Positions 1 through 7,300 of a stretch of DNA of 64,000 bases are shown here, piece by piece. The stretch comes from Burkholderiales bacterium (GTDB taxonomy: Bacteria; Pseudomonadota; Gammaproteobacteria; Burkholderiales; Casimicrobiaceae): contig JAICKU010000006.1 in NCBI GenBank assembly GCA_025927765.1, forward strand, positions 30,489-94,488. Reading direction: 5' to 3'. The notes below the pieces were generated by a model. It was not told the DNA's origin and ran no database searches. It saw only the letters and a list, made by a program, of their open reading frames with translations. Position 1 is the first letter of the stretch; each line of letters begins with the position of its first letter. Both the position numbers and the translations under genes were made by a program.

Positions 1-663
1 CGCGAACGGCCGCGCCGCGGCACCGCCCGGAATCGGATGCATCATCGGCGTCTCGACTTCGAGGAAGCCGCGCGCGACGAAGAATTCGCGAATCGCCTGC
101 ACGATCTGCGAGCGCTTGACGAACACGTCGCGCGCCGCCGGGTTGGTGATGAGATCGACGTACCGCTGGCGGTAGCGCTGCTCGGTGTCGGTCATGCCGT
201 GGAACTTCTCCGGCAGCGGCCGCAGCGCCTTCGACAGCAGCCGCACGCCGTCGCACTTGACCGACAGTTCGCCGGTCTTCGTCTTGAAGAGCGTGCCCGT
301 CGCGCCGACGATGTCGCCGAGGTCCCAGTGCTTGAACGCGGCGAGCGCGTCGGCACCGACGCCATCCAGCGTGACGTAGAGCTGGATGCGCGCCGACATG
401 TCCTGCAGCGTGCCGAAGCACGCCTTGCCCATCACGCGCTTCAGCATCAACCGGCCCGCGACCGCCACGTGCCTCGGCTGCGCTTCGAGCGCGACGTTGT
501 CGAGGGCGTCGTAATGCGCGTGCAGGTCGGCCGCGAGCGCCGTGCGCCGGAAGTCGTTCGGATACGCGTTGCCGGCGAGCCGCAACGCCGCGAGCTTGGT
601 GCGCCGCTCGCCGATGATGCGGTTCTCGTCGACGGCGGCGTCGCGTTCGTCGGGCTCGTTCAT
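1..663 (-). CDS. lysS: Lysyl-tRNA synthetase, class II (partial, 5' part)
   Basis: Charges tRNA-Lys with lysine in the cytoplasm. The gene is absent from the ORF track because it is open at the window edge. Reading the minus strand from the ATG at 663 gives [16 protein letters not shown]..., then an OB-fold anticodon-binding domain with [19 protein letters not shown] and [18 protein letters not shown], then the start of the class II catalytic domain ([16 protein letters not shown]). These are typical LysRS landmarks. About 221 of roughly 500 residues are present. Its ATG directly abuts the TGA of vapC, so translation may be coupled to the toxin gene. prfB lies just upstream, and prfB-lysS is a common betaproteobacterial pair. 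Confidence 0.93.
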   Translation of the reverse strand, partial: MNEPDERDAAVDENRIIGERRTKLAALRLAGNAYPNDFRRTALAADLHAHYDALDNVALEAQPRHVAVAGRLMLKRVMGKACFGTLQDMSARIQLYVTLDGVGADALAAFKHWDLGDIVGATGTLFKTKTGELSVKCDGVRLLSKALRPLPEKFHGMTDTEQRYRQRYVDLITNPAARDVFVKRSQIVQAIREFFVARGFLEVETPMMHPIPGGAAARPFA

Positions 664-1062
664 TCAGGCAAACTCGAGGTTGGGTGCCACCTTCGCGATG
701 CGCGCGAAGTCGCGGTCGTCATGGAGCAGCGGAACGGCATGCTCGATCGCGATCTGCGCGATCAGGCAGTCGACGGTGCTTCGCGGCGTGAATCCGTGCC
801 GCAGGCAATCGAAGTAAAGCCGGGCGGCGCTGCGATGCGTGTCCAATGGATGCTGCGGAAGCAGCATCGTCTGGCCGATCAGGTAATCGTCGAGCAACGC
901 GAACTCGCCCTCGTCGGCAGCGCCCTGAATGAGCTCCTGCGCGATCACGGGCGTCAGTGCGAAGGGCCGCTGCTCGTCGAGTAGCGCGCGCAATCGCGCC
1001 GCGCACTCGGTGCGGCGATTCCGGAAAAGGTCCACCCAGGCCGACGTGTCGACGAGCACCAT
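664..1062 (-). CDS. vapC: VapC-family PIN-domain ribonuclease toxin
   Basis: A 132-residue PIN-domain protein, the usual VapC length. It opens with MVLVDTSAWVDLFR (first metal-binding Asp), followed by QELIQGA (conserved Glu), STVDCLIAQIA (Asp) and LLHDDRDFARIA (C-terminal Asp). This is the standard acidic quartet of type II toxin ribonucleases, many of which cut tRNA or rRNA. The partner antitoxin gene vapB lies upstream on the same strand. The 83-base gap between them is unusually long for a toxin-antitoxin pair and holds an intergenic repeat. The stop codon abuts the lysS start. The RNA target cannot be read from the sequence. Confidence 0.88.
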   Translation of the reverse strand: MVLVDTSAWVDLFRNRRTECAARLRALLDEQRPFALTPVIAQELIQGAADEGEFALLDDYLIGQTMLLPQHPLDTHRSAARLYFDCLRHGFTPRSTVDCLIAQIAIEHAVPLLHDDRDFARIAKVAPNLEFA

Positions 1063-1098
1063 GTCAGGGGCGCCGGGCCGCCCCAGGCCACCGACACG

Positions 1099-1134
1099 CC
1101 CCCCGGGGGGCAGCGAGCGCAGCGAGCGTGGCGG
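1099..1134. repeat. Intergenic repeat, GC-palindrome/GCGAGCG type (copy 1)
   Basis: A CCCCCCGGGGGG palindrome is followed by CAGCGAGCGCAGCGAGCGTGG, lying between vapB and vapC. Near-identical elements occur at about 10088, 30209 and 44180, with weaker relatives at 13945 and 38536. All are at junctions between same-strand genes. Confidence 0.75.
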
Positions 1135-1145
1135 GACGTTTCATC

Positions 1146-1343
1146 TCACCCGATCCGCGCCTTCTTGTAGTCGTAACTCGGGTCGAGCTTCACCTTGCCG
1201 ATGAGATCACGCATGTCCTTGCGCTTGCGCGATGCGACAAATTCGCGCAACGCGAGATCGACGAGCTCGCGCTTCGTTTTCACGGGCGCGTGCCGGAAGG
1301 CTTCCTCGACGAGGTCGTCGTCGAGAACGATGTTCGTACGCAT
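1146..1343 (-). CDS. vapB: VapB-family antitoxin
   Basis: A 65-residue antitoxin of the short VapB type (MRTNIVLDDDLVEEAFRHA), with an N-terminal DNA-binding segment resembling a ribbon-helix-helix and a basic, Tyr-containing tail (SYDYKKARIG) likely to contact the toxin. The track starts at a GTG six bases upstream, but the Shine-Dalgarno GAGG overlaps that GTG and sits five bases before the ATG at 1343, so ATG is chosen. The palindrome at 1357-1374 immediately upstream is a likely autoregulatory operator. By family behaviour it neutralises VapC and represses the operon. Confidence 0.85.
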   Translation of the reverse strand: MRTNIVLDDDLVEEAFRHAPVKTKRELVDLALREFVASRKRKDMRDLIGKVKLDPSYDYKKARIG

Positions 1344-1356
1344 ATACACCTCTATC

Positions 1357-1374
1357 TACACATTGTAATGTGTA
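1357..1374. promoter_or_regulatory. Palindromic operator candidate upstream of vapBC
   Basis: Perfect 8-base inverted repeat TACACATT-GT-AATGTGTA, AT-rich against a GC-rich background, ending 14 bases before the vapB ATG. On the minus strand it contains TACAAT, a plausible -10 element, so protein bound here would block the promoter. VapB-type antitoxins normally autorepress through such sites. Confidence 0.6.
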
Positions 1375-1401
1375 TGCGCGACGACGGGAAGAGCTGCGTC
1401 C

Positions 1402-1527
1402 TCACGGATACGACGGCCGCGCCGCCAGCGACGGGAACAGCGCCGGCAGATCGGCCGCGACGATCCCGGGCGCCAAGAATTCGGGCAGCGGCGCGTCGTC
1501 CGCGGCGTCGACGACGCGTTCTCGCAC
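1402..1527 (-). CDS. Possible 41-residue ORF coupled to prfB
   Basis: A GTG that shares a base with the prfB stop (TAGTG) opens a 41-codon frame, MRERVVDAADDAPLPEFLAP..., ending in AARPSYP. Third positions are mostly G or C, as in the real genes nearby, and the stop-start overlap resembles the coupled junctions elsewhere in the window. I recognise no family. It could be a genuine small gene or the decayed tail of a longer gene displaced when vapBC arrived. Confidence 0.3.
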   Translation of the reverse strand: MRERVVDAADDAPLPEFLAPGIVAADLPALFPSLAARPSYP

Positions 1528-2631
1528 TACACCCCCTGCTTGAGGCTCGCCGAGATGAAATCGTCGAGATCGCCGTCGAGCACCGCCTGCGTGTTGCCGA
1601 CCTCGTAGTTCGTCCGCAGGTCCTTGATCCGAGACTGGTCGAGCACGTACGAGCGGATCTGGTGCCCCCAGCCGATGTCGGTCTTCGAATCCTCGAGCTT
1701 CGCCTGCTCCTCCTGGCGCTTGCGCAACTCGAGCTCGTAGAGCTTCGACTTCAGCATCGCGAACGCCTCGGCGCGGTTGCGATGCTGCGAGCGGTCGGTC
1801 TGGCATTGCACGACGATGTTCGTGGGCAGGTGCGTGATGCGCACCGCCGAGTCGGTCTTGTTGACGTGCTGGCCGCCCGCGCCCGACGCGCGATACGTAT
1901 CGATGCGAAGATCTGCCGGATTGATGTCGACTTCGATCGACTCGTCGACTTCCGGGTACACGAACACGCTCGCGAACGACGTGTGACGCCGTGCATTCGA
2001 GTCGAACGGGCTCTTGCGCACGAGCCGGTGCACGCCCGTTTCGGTGCGCAGGAATCCGTAGGCGTACTCGCCGTCGACCTTGATCGACGCGCTCTTGATG
2101 CCGGCGATTTCGGCCGGCGACTCCTCGAGGATCTCGACCTTATACCCCTTGCGCTCGGCGTAGCGCAGGTACATGCGCAGCAGCATCGCGGCCCAGTCCT
2201 GCGCCTCGGTGCCCCCGCTGCCCGCCTGGATGTCGACGAACGCGTTCCCCGGGTCGAGCGGATTGTGGAACATGCGCCGGAACTCGAGATCGGCGACGCG
2301 GCGCTCGATGCGCCCGACGTCACCTTCGACGGCCTGAAGGGTCGCGTCGTCGGATTCCCCGCGCGCGAGCTCGTAGAGTTCCTCGCTGTCGTCGAGCTCG
2401 CGGTCGAGATCGGCCAGCGTCAGGACGACGCCGTCGAGCTGCTTCTTCTCCTTGCCGAGCTCCTGGGCGCGCGCCGGATTGTCCCAGACCTTCGGATCCT
2501 CGAGCTCGCGGTCGACCGCTGCGAGGCGTGCAGCCTTGACATCGAAGTCAAAGATACCTCCGAAGCTGCCCGGCCCGCTCGCGCAGGCCGTCGATCGCGT
2601 TGCCGATCGCGTTGACTTGTTCGGCTTCCAT
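1527..2631 (-). CDS. prfB: Peptide chain release factor 2 (programmed +1 frameshift)
   Basis: Recognises UGA and UAA stop codons and releases the peptide at the ribosome. The ATG at 2631 opens 27 codons ([20 protein letters not shown]...) that end at an in-frame TGA (2550-2548). A +1 shift at CTT TGA C continues as [19 protein letters not shown] and gives a 367-residue product, the normal RF2 length. Upstream of the shift site is AGG TAT CTT TGA C, the conserved frameshift context with its internal Shine-Dalgarno-like AGG. Downstream are the SPF tripeptide ([11 protein letters not shown]) that reads the stop codon and the catalytic GAGGQHVN loop. The ORF track shows only an internal start at 2273. 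The protein autoregulates through this shift. Confidence 0.96.
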
Positions 2632-2689
2632 GCGAAGCGTCTTTCGTGCTATGTGAACGTTCGATTATAGCTTCCGGGGAATCGCGCCC

Positions 2690-3544
2690 ATGATGCAGAC
2701 ACCGCCGGGATTCGTCCCCGCGCACCAAGGTCCCGGCGTCGTTCCAAAGGCCGCGCTCGCGTTCGCCTTCGCGGGCCCGAAGCTCCTCGTGATCGACAAC
2801 GAAAGCGCGCCTGGCATTCCCGCCATCGCGGACCTCGATCGCAGTCGTCTCGACGGCCGCCGGCATTACCTCGGCCGCTTCGAAGGCATCGACTGCGTCG
2901 CCGTCGCGCTCGACGACGACGCGAATGCGCGGGGAGGCTTCGCCTTCGCAGGCCTGCGTTCGCTCTTCGGCCGAATGCCGGAGCCGCTGCTCGCGATCGC
3001 GGCGCGTGCCTTCCAGGTCGTCGAGTGGGATCGCACGCATCGCTTCTGCGGGCGCTGCGGCCAACCGATGACGCAGCGGCCGCACGAGCGCGCGATGGAA
3101 TGCGCGGCCTGCGGCTACGTGGCCTATCCGCGCATCTCGCCCGCGATGATGGTGCTCGTCACGCGCAGCCGCGAGCTGCTGCTTGCGCGGGCCAACCGCT
3201 TCCCCGGCGCGATGTTCAGCGCGCTCGCCGGCTTCGTCGAAGCGGGCGAGACGATCGAGGATTGCGTGCACCGCGAAGTGCACGAGGAGGTCGGGCTCGA
3301 CGTCACGAATTTGCAGTACTTCGCGAGCCAGTCGTGGTCGTTCCCGCATTCGCTGATGATCGCGTACACGGCGGAATACGCAGGCGGCGAGATCGCCGTC
3401 GACGCCACCGAGATCGCGGACGCCCGCTGGTTCCGCCCGGAGGCGTTGCCGGAGCTGCCGACGCCGCTGTCGATCGCGCGCCTCCTGATCGAGACGACCG
3501 CCGAGCGCCTGCGTCACGGAACGGGAATCACACCGGTCGGTTGA
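2690..3544 (+). CDS. nudC: NAD(+)/NADH pyrophosphatase, Nudix family
   Basis: Hydrolyses NADH/NAD to NMN and AMP and, in characterised relatives, removes NAD caps from RNA. The 284-residue protein has an N-terminal domain, a four-cysteine zinc ribbon (CGRCGQP ... CAACG, about residues 119-140) and a Nudix box GFVEAGETIEDCVHREVHEEVG at about 180-201. The SQSWSFPHSLM segment that marks the NudC subgroup follows. Divergent from prfB, separated by 58 bases. It starts at tandem ATG codons. Confidence 0.93.
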   Translation: MMQTPPGFVPAHQGPGVVPKAALAFAFAGPKLLVIDNESAPGIPAIADLDRSRLDGRRHYLGRFEGIDCVAVALDDDANARGGFAFAGLRSLFGRMPEPLLAIAARAFQVVEWDRTHRFCGRCGQPMTQRPHERAMECAACGYVAYPRISPAMMVLVTRSRELLLARANRFPGAMFSALAGFVEAGETIEDCVHREVHEEVGLDVTNLQYFASQSWSFPHSLMIAYTAEYAGGEIAVDATEIADARWFRPEALPELPTPLSIARLLIETTAERLRHGTGITPVG

Positions 3545-3566
3545 ACGCGGATACGAAACGCGGCTT

Positions 3567-3574
3567 GCTAGAAT
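3567..3574 (+). promoter_or_regulatory. Extended -10 promoter candidate upstream of the TPR gene
   Basis: TGCTAGAAT (extended -10, TGn plus TAGAAT) lies 23 bases after nudC and 54 bases before the TPR gene ATG. No convincing -35 is seen at the expected distance. The same nonamer occurs upstream of pcnB. Confidence 0.35.
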
Positions 3575-3628
3575 TTGCCGCGAACCGCAGTTACTCCCGT
3601 CGGCCTTCGGATCCTTCGACCCGGAATC

Positions 3629-4258
3629 ATGCCAAACGCATCGCTTCGCTTTGCCGCCGCGCTCCTCGCGGTCCTGCTCGCGCACGGCGCATTCGCGCAG
3701 GCGCCGCCGGCCACGGAAGATCCGCGGCAAATGGACGACGCCGCCCGCAAGGCGTACGCCGCAACGTTGCACGAGGCGAAGGATCTGCTCGACAAGAAGC
3801 AGTACGCCGCCGCATCGAGCAAGCTCGACCGGCTGATCGCGCAGCGTCCACGCGAGCCGCAGGCCCGCTTCATGAAGGGACTGGCCCTCGCCGACGAGGG
3901 CCGCACGGACGACGCGATGGCGGTATTCCAGGCGCTGCTGTCCGAATATCCCGAGCTGCCCGAACCGCGCAACAACGTTGCGGTGCTGTATGCGAAGAAG
4001 GGCGAGTACGCAAAGGCACGCGACGAGCTCGAGCGCGCCGTCCAGGCGGCGCCCGATTACGCCGTGGCCCACGAGAATCTGGGCGATGTCTACGCGCGCC
4101 TCGCGGAAGTCGAGTACGAGAAGACGCTCGCGCTCGACAAGCGCAATCCGGCCGTCGCGGCGAAGCTCAAGCTGATCCGCGAAACCTCGACGCCCGCCAA
4201 AGCCCCCGCCTCGACCCCGACCCCGGTCGAGACCCCCGCCCGCACGAAAGCCCAATGA
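3629..4258 (+). CDS. Secreted tetratricopeptide repeat protein
   Basis: 209 residues from the ATG at 3629, chosen because it gives a clean signal peptide ([24 protein letters not shown], likely cut after AFAQ). The track start lacks one. The body has about three TPR units, for example [41 protein letters not shown] and [23 protein letters not shown]. The tail is Pro/Thr-rich. It probably acts as a periplasmic scaffold. Its stop overlaps or closely precedes the ppiA start, and TPR-ppiA-ppiB-lpxH is a recurring betaproteobacterial order. The specific partner is unknown. Confidence 0.8.
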   Translation: MPNASLRFAAALLAVLLAHGAFAQAPPATEDPRQMDDAARKAYAATLHEAKDLLDKKQYAAASSKLDRLIAQRPREPQARFMKGLALADEGRTDDAMAVFQALLSEYPELPEPRNNVAVLYAKKGEYAKARDELERAVQAAPDYAVAHENLGDVYARLAEVEYEKTLALDKRNPAVAAKLKLIRETSTPAKAPASTPTPVETPARTKAQ

Positions 4259-4272
4259 TCCGGAGCCGTTCG

Positions 4273-4893
4273 ATGCACCATCCGTTCTCGTTACTCGTCG
4301 CCTTCGCGTTCGCGCTCGCAAGCAGCATCGCGCTCGCCGCCAATCCCGAAGTCGAGCTCGACACCACCGAAGGCGTGATCAAGCTCGAGCTCTACCCGGA
4401 GGCCGCGCCGAAGACGGTCGACAACTTCCTGCGCTACGTGAAGGACGGCCATTACGACGGCACGCAGTTCCATCGCGTGATCGACGGCTTCATGATCCAG
4501 GGCGGCGCCTACACCGCCGACTTCTCGCCACGGCCCACGCGCCCGCCGATCGTCAACGAGGCCGAGACGAGCAGCAAGGCAGGTCTCCACAACGTGCCCG
4601 GAACGATCGCGATGGCGCGCACGTCCAACCCGGACTCGGCGATGGACCAGTTCTTCATCAACGTCGCGACGAACAAATCGCTCGACTACCGCTCGCCCGA
4701 CCCGGCCGGCATCGGCTACACCGTGTTCGGGAAAGTGATCTCGGGCATGGACGTCGTGAACAAGATCGCCAGGATGAGCAAGGGTGGCCGCAAGGTTCCG
4801 GCCGGCGCGCCGCCGGTCGATCCCCGGTCGCTCACGACGGAGCCCGTCATCATCACCAAGGCGAAGGTGATCGAGAAACAGGGAGAAAAGTAG
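4273..4893 (+). CDS. ppiA: Periplasmic peptidyl-prolyl cis-trans isomerase (cyclophilin A type)
   Basis: Catalyses proline isomerisation in exported proteins. 206 residues from the ATG at 4273, preceded by GGAG. An alternative ATG at 4255 overlaps the TPR stop. A signal peptide ([22 protein letters not shown]) precedes the cyclophilin domain: [13 protein letters not shown] (catalytic Arg and Phe), [18 protein letters not shown] and [18 protein letters not shown]. The final codons GAG AAA AGT AG lie in an intergenic repeat that supplies the TAG stop, so the true ancestral C-terminus may differ slightly. Confidence 0.93.
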   Translation: MHHPFSLLVAFAFALASSIALAANPEVELDTTEGVIKLELYPEAAPKTVDNFLRYVKDGHYDGTQFHRVIDGFMIQGGAYTADFSPRPTRPPIVNEAETSSKAGLHNVPGTIAMARTSNPDSAMDQFFINVATNKSLDYRSPDPAGIGYTVFGKVISGMDVVNKIARMSKGGRKVPAGAPPVDPRSLTTEPVIITKAKVIEKQGEK

Positions 4894-4970
4894 GGTCGGA
4901 CCCTGCTTCCGACTTGCGTGCGACGAAAGTAGGGTGTGACCCTGCTTTTCGGTCTGATCCCATTTTTCGG
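4885..4970. repeat. GGGTCnGACCC intergenic repeat, two tandem copies
   Basis: GAAAAGTAGGGTCGGACCCTGCTTCC is followed by GAAAGTAGGGTGTGACCCTGCTTTTC and then GGTCTGATCCCATTTTTC. Each unit is a palindrome around GGGTCnGACCC with A-rich left and T-rich right ends. It lies between ppiA and ppiB and provides the ppiA stop codon. Related copies lie at 13001, 22896, 26159 and 45570. Confidence 0.8.
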
Positions 4971-4985
4971 ATGGAGGCGGCAGCG

Positions 4986-5486
4986 GTGAGCGAAGTGATT
5001 CTGCACACGAACCAGGGCGACATCGCGCTCGCGCTCGACGCCGACAACGCGCCGGCGAGCGTCGAGAATTTCCTGCAGTACGTGCGCGACGGGCATTACG
5101 ACAACACGCTGTTCCACCGCGTGATCCCGGGCTTCATGATCCAGGGCGGCGGCTTTTCGCCCGGCATGAACCAGAAGGCGACGCGCAAGCCGATCGCCAA
5201 CGAGGCCGCGAACGGCCTCAAGAACGCACGCCACACCGTGGCAATGGCACGCACGTCCGAGCCGCATTCGGCGACCGCGCAGTTCTTCATCAACCTCGCC
5301 GACAACGCGTTCCTCGACTACAAGGGGCCGAGCCCGCAGGGCTACGGCTACGCGGTGTTCGGCAAGGTCGTGCGCGGCGGCGACATCGTCGACCGTATCG
5401 CGAACGTCCCCACGGGCCGCTCGGGCTTCCACGAGAACGTGCCGTCGCAGGACGTCGTGATCGAACGCGCCGAGGTCGTCGCATAG
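4986..5486 (+). CDS. ppiB: Cytoplasmic peptidyl-prolyl cis-trans isomerase (cyclophilin B type)
   Basis: A 166-residue cyclophilin without a signal peptide. It is the cytoplasmic counterpart of the upstream secreted paralogue. Motifs are [35 protein letters not shown] and [16 protein letters not shown]. The track start at 4914 lies inside the repeat. GTG at 4986 is preferred because GGAGG lies eight bases upstream and because the family starts directly with a [10 protein letters not shown]-like strand. An ATG at 4971 overlaps that Shine-Dalgarno. The stop TAG overlaps the proposed ATA start of lpxH. Confidence 0.92.
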   Translation: MSEVILHTNQGDIALALDADNAPASVENFLQYVRDGHYDNTLFHRVIPGFMIQGGGFSPGMNQKATRKPIANEAANGLKNARHTVAMARTSEPHSATAQFFINLADNAFLDYKGPSPQGYGYAVFGKVVRGGDIVDRIANVPTGRSGFHENVPSQDVVIERAEVVA

Positions 5487-6220
5487 CGCCGAAGCCGACG
5501 CTGCTGCTGTCGGATCTCCACCTCGCCCCGGCGCGCCCGCACGTCGCCGCGGCATTTCGTGCATTCGCGCTTGGGCCCGCCCGCGGCGCGGGCTCCGTGT
5601 ACGTCATGGGCGACATCTTCGACGCGTGGCTCGGCGACGACCAGCGCCGCCGGGAGCCCTTCGCTGCCGCCGTGCTGCAGTCGATGCGCGGCATCAGCGA
5701 TGCAGGCGTCGCGCTGTTTCTTGCCAGCGGCAATCGCGATTTCCTGCTCGGCCCCGCGTTCGCGCACGATGCCGGCGCAACCCTGCTCGGCGAACAGACC
5801 GTCGTCGACATCGCCGGCACGCGCACGCTGCTGACGCACGGCGACGAGTTCTGCACCGACGACGTCGCGTACCAGCGCTTTCGCGCCTGGTCGCGCAATC
5901 CGCGGCACCAGCGGCAGTTGCTGGCGCTTCCCTACTCCGTCCGCCGCTGGATCGCGCGCGCGCTGCGCAGCAAGAGCGAAACGGAGACGGCGCGCAAGTC
6001 CGAGTCGATCCTCGACGTCAACGCGCAAGCGGTCGACGCGGCGTTTCGCGCGCACCGCGTGACGCGAATCGTGCACGGGCACACGCATCGCCCGGCGCGG
6101 CACGCGACCCTCGTGGATGGCCGCGCCTGCGAGCGCATCGTGCTCGCCGACTGGGACGACCGCGGCCACTACATCGCGATCGACCGCGAAGGCGTGCACG
6201 AGCACGACATTCGCGGATGA
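5483..6220 (+). CDS. lpxH: UDP-2,3-diacylglucosamine pyrophosphatase, apparent ATA start
   Basis: Hydrolyses UDP-2,3-diacylglucosamine to lipid X in lipid A synthesis, at the inner membrane face. Calcineurin-like metallophosphoesterase motifs are all present: [11 protein letters not shown] (first metal Asp/His), [34 protein letters not shown] and VHGHTHRPA. The track begins at an internal GTG (5597) that would delete SDLHL, which is essential. Upstream, the frame holds no ATG, GTG or TTG. The ATA at 5483 overlaps the ppiB TAG (ATAG), has GAGG seven bases before it, and gives 245 residues, close to the usual 240. A CTG start at 5501 is the alternative. Confidence 0.88.
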   Translation: MAPKPTLLLSDLHLAPARPHVAAAFRAFALGPARGAGSVYVMGDIFDAWLGDDQRRREPFAAAVLQSMRGISDAGVALFLASGNRDFLLGPAFAHDAGATLLGEQTVVDIAGTRTLLTHGDEFCTDDVAYQRFRAWSRNPRHQRQLLALPYSVRRWIARALRSKSETETARKSESILDVNAQAVDAAFRAHRVTRIVHGHTHRPARHATLVDGRACERIVLADWDDRGHYIAIDREGVHEHDIRG

Positions 6221-6271
6221 GCCCGCATACGCTTCCCGCGGCGCCACCGCTCCAATGGCGGAGGCACGTCC

Positions 6272-7156
6272 GTGACGCCTGAACTCTTCTCGCCCGCGTG
6301 GTTCTCGGCGCTGGCGTCGATCATCGTCATCGACCTGATCCTCGCCGGTGACAACGCGCTCGTGATCGGCCTCGCCGCCCGCAACGTGCCGCCGGCCATG
6401 CAACGTCGCGTGATCGTGTTCGGCACCGCGGGCGCGATCGTCATCCGCGCACTGCTCACGTTCGTCGTCGTGTGGCTGCTGAAGATCCCGGGGTTCCTGC
6501 TCGTCGGTGGCCTCGCGCTGGTGTACATCGGCTGGAAGCTGACGCACAGCGGCGACCGCGATCCGCATGCGAACGTGGCGGCGAAGACGTCGGTGCGCGG
6601 CGCTGTCCAGACGATCTGCATCGCCGATGCCGTGATGGGCGTCGACAACGTGCTTGCCGTCGGCGGCGCCGCACACGGCTCGATGCTGCTCGTCGTGATC
6701 GGCCTCGCGGTGTCCGTGCCGATCGTGATCTGGGGTTCGACGCTCGTGCTGAAGTGGGTCGAACGCTATCCCGCGATCACGTGGTTGGGCGCGGCCGTGC
6801 TGGGCTGGACCGGTGCGAAGATGATCGCGAGCGAACCCATCCTGGCCGGGTTCCTGCACGGTCAGCCGGTGCTGCGCGGCATCCTCTACGTCGTCATCGT
6901 CGGCGGGCTCGTCACGCCGCCGCTCTACCGGTCGCTGCGCGCACCGCAGCGCGTCGAGGCGGCCGTGCTCTTCGGCGTCGCGCTGTGGCTGATCCTGTTC
7001 GGATGGCTCGACGAGCGCCTGCTCGACGCGATCGATCCCCACGACGGGTGGCACTGGGACGAAAGCGTCGTCGATTTCGTGCGCTGGATCGGCTGGATTC
7101 CGCTCGCGATCCTGTTCGCACGAAGCCGTTTCGCCGCGCCGCCGGCGCGGCGGTGA
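6272..7156 (+). CDS. TerC/YjbE-family integral membrane protein
   Basis: 294 residues with about seven to nine hydrophobic segments. The family signature acidic residues are present in the first helix (IIVIDLILAGDNALVIGLAA) and in the fourth (AVMGVDNVLAVGGAAHG), consistent with metal ion (often manganese) export or protection as reported for TerC relatives. The GTG start at 6272 is preceded by GGAGG. The C-terminal quarter is longer than in minimal YjbE proteins and ends in another membrane segment (WIPLAILFARSRFA). It meets the small minus-strand ORF tail to tail with no gap. Confidence 0.85.
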   Translation: MTPELFSPAWFSALASIIVIDLILAGDNALVIGLAARNVPPAMQRRVIVFGTAGAIVIRALLTFVVVWLLKIPGFLLVGGLALVYIGWKLTHSGDRDPHANVAAKTSVRGAVQTICIADAVMGVDNVLAVGGAAHGSMLLVVIGLAVSVPIVIWGSTLVLKWVERYPAITWLGAAVLGWTGAKMIASEPILAGFLHGQPVLRGILYVVIVGGLVTPPLYRSLRAPQRVEAAVLFGVALWLILFGWLDERLLDAIDPHDGWHWDESVVDFVRWIGWIPLAILFARSRFAAPPARR

Positions 7157-7225
7157 TCAGATCTTCGGCTTCTTCGGCTGCTTGGGCTTCTTCGGTTCCT
7201 TGCGCTGCTTGTCGCGGTTCGCCAT
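7157..7225 (-). CDS. 22-residue Lys/Pro-rich small protein
   Basis: ATG at 7225 with GGAGG eight bases upstream encodes MANRDKQRKEPKKPKQPKKPKI and stops one base beyond terC. Too short for the ORF track. The strong ribosome binding site and strikingly periodic PKK composition argue for a real gene. Short basic proteins beginning like this exist in proteobacterial genomes, but I cannot name a function. It lies downstream of the Cys/Met enzyme gene and may be its last cistron. Confidence 0.6.
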   Translation of the reverse strand: MANRDKQRKEPKKPKQPKKPKI

Positions 7226-7300
7226 GGCGGCATCCTCCACTTTAGAGGCGCCAAGTATGCACCGATTGTCGACGTCCGGCGCACGCGCGGACCTGCATCG

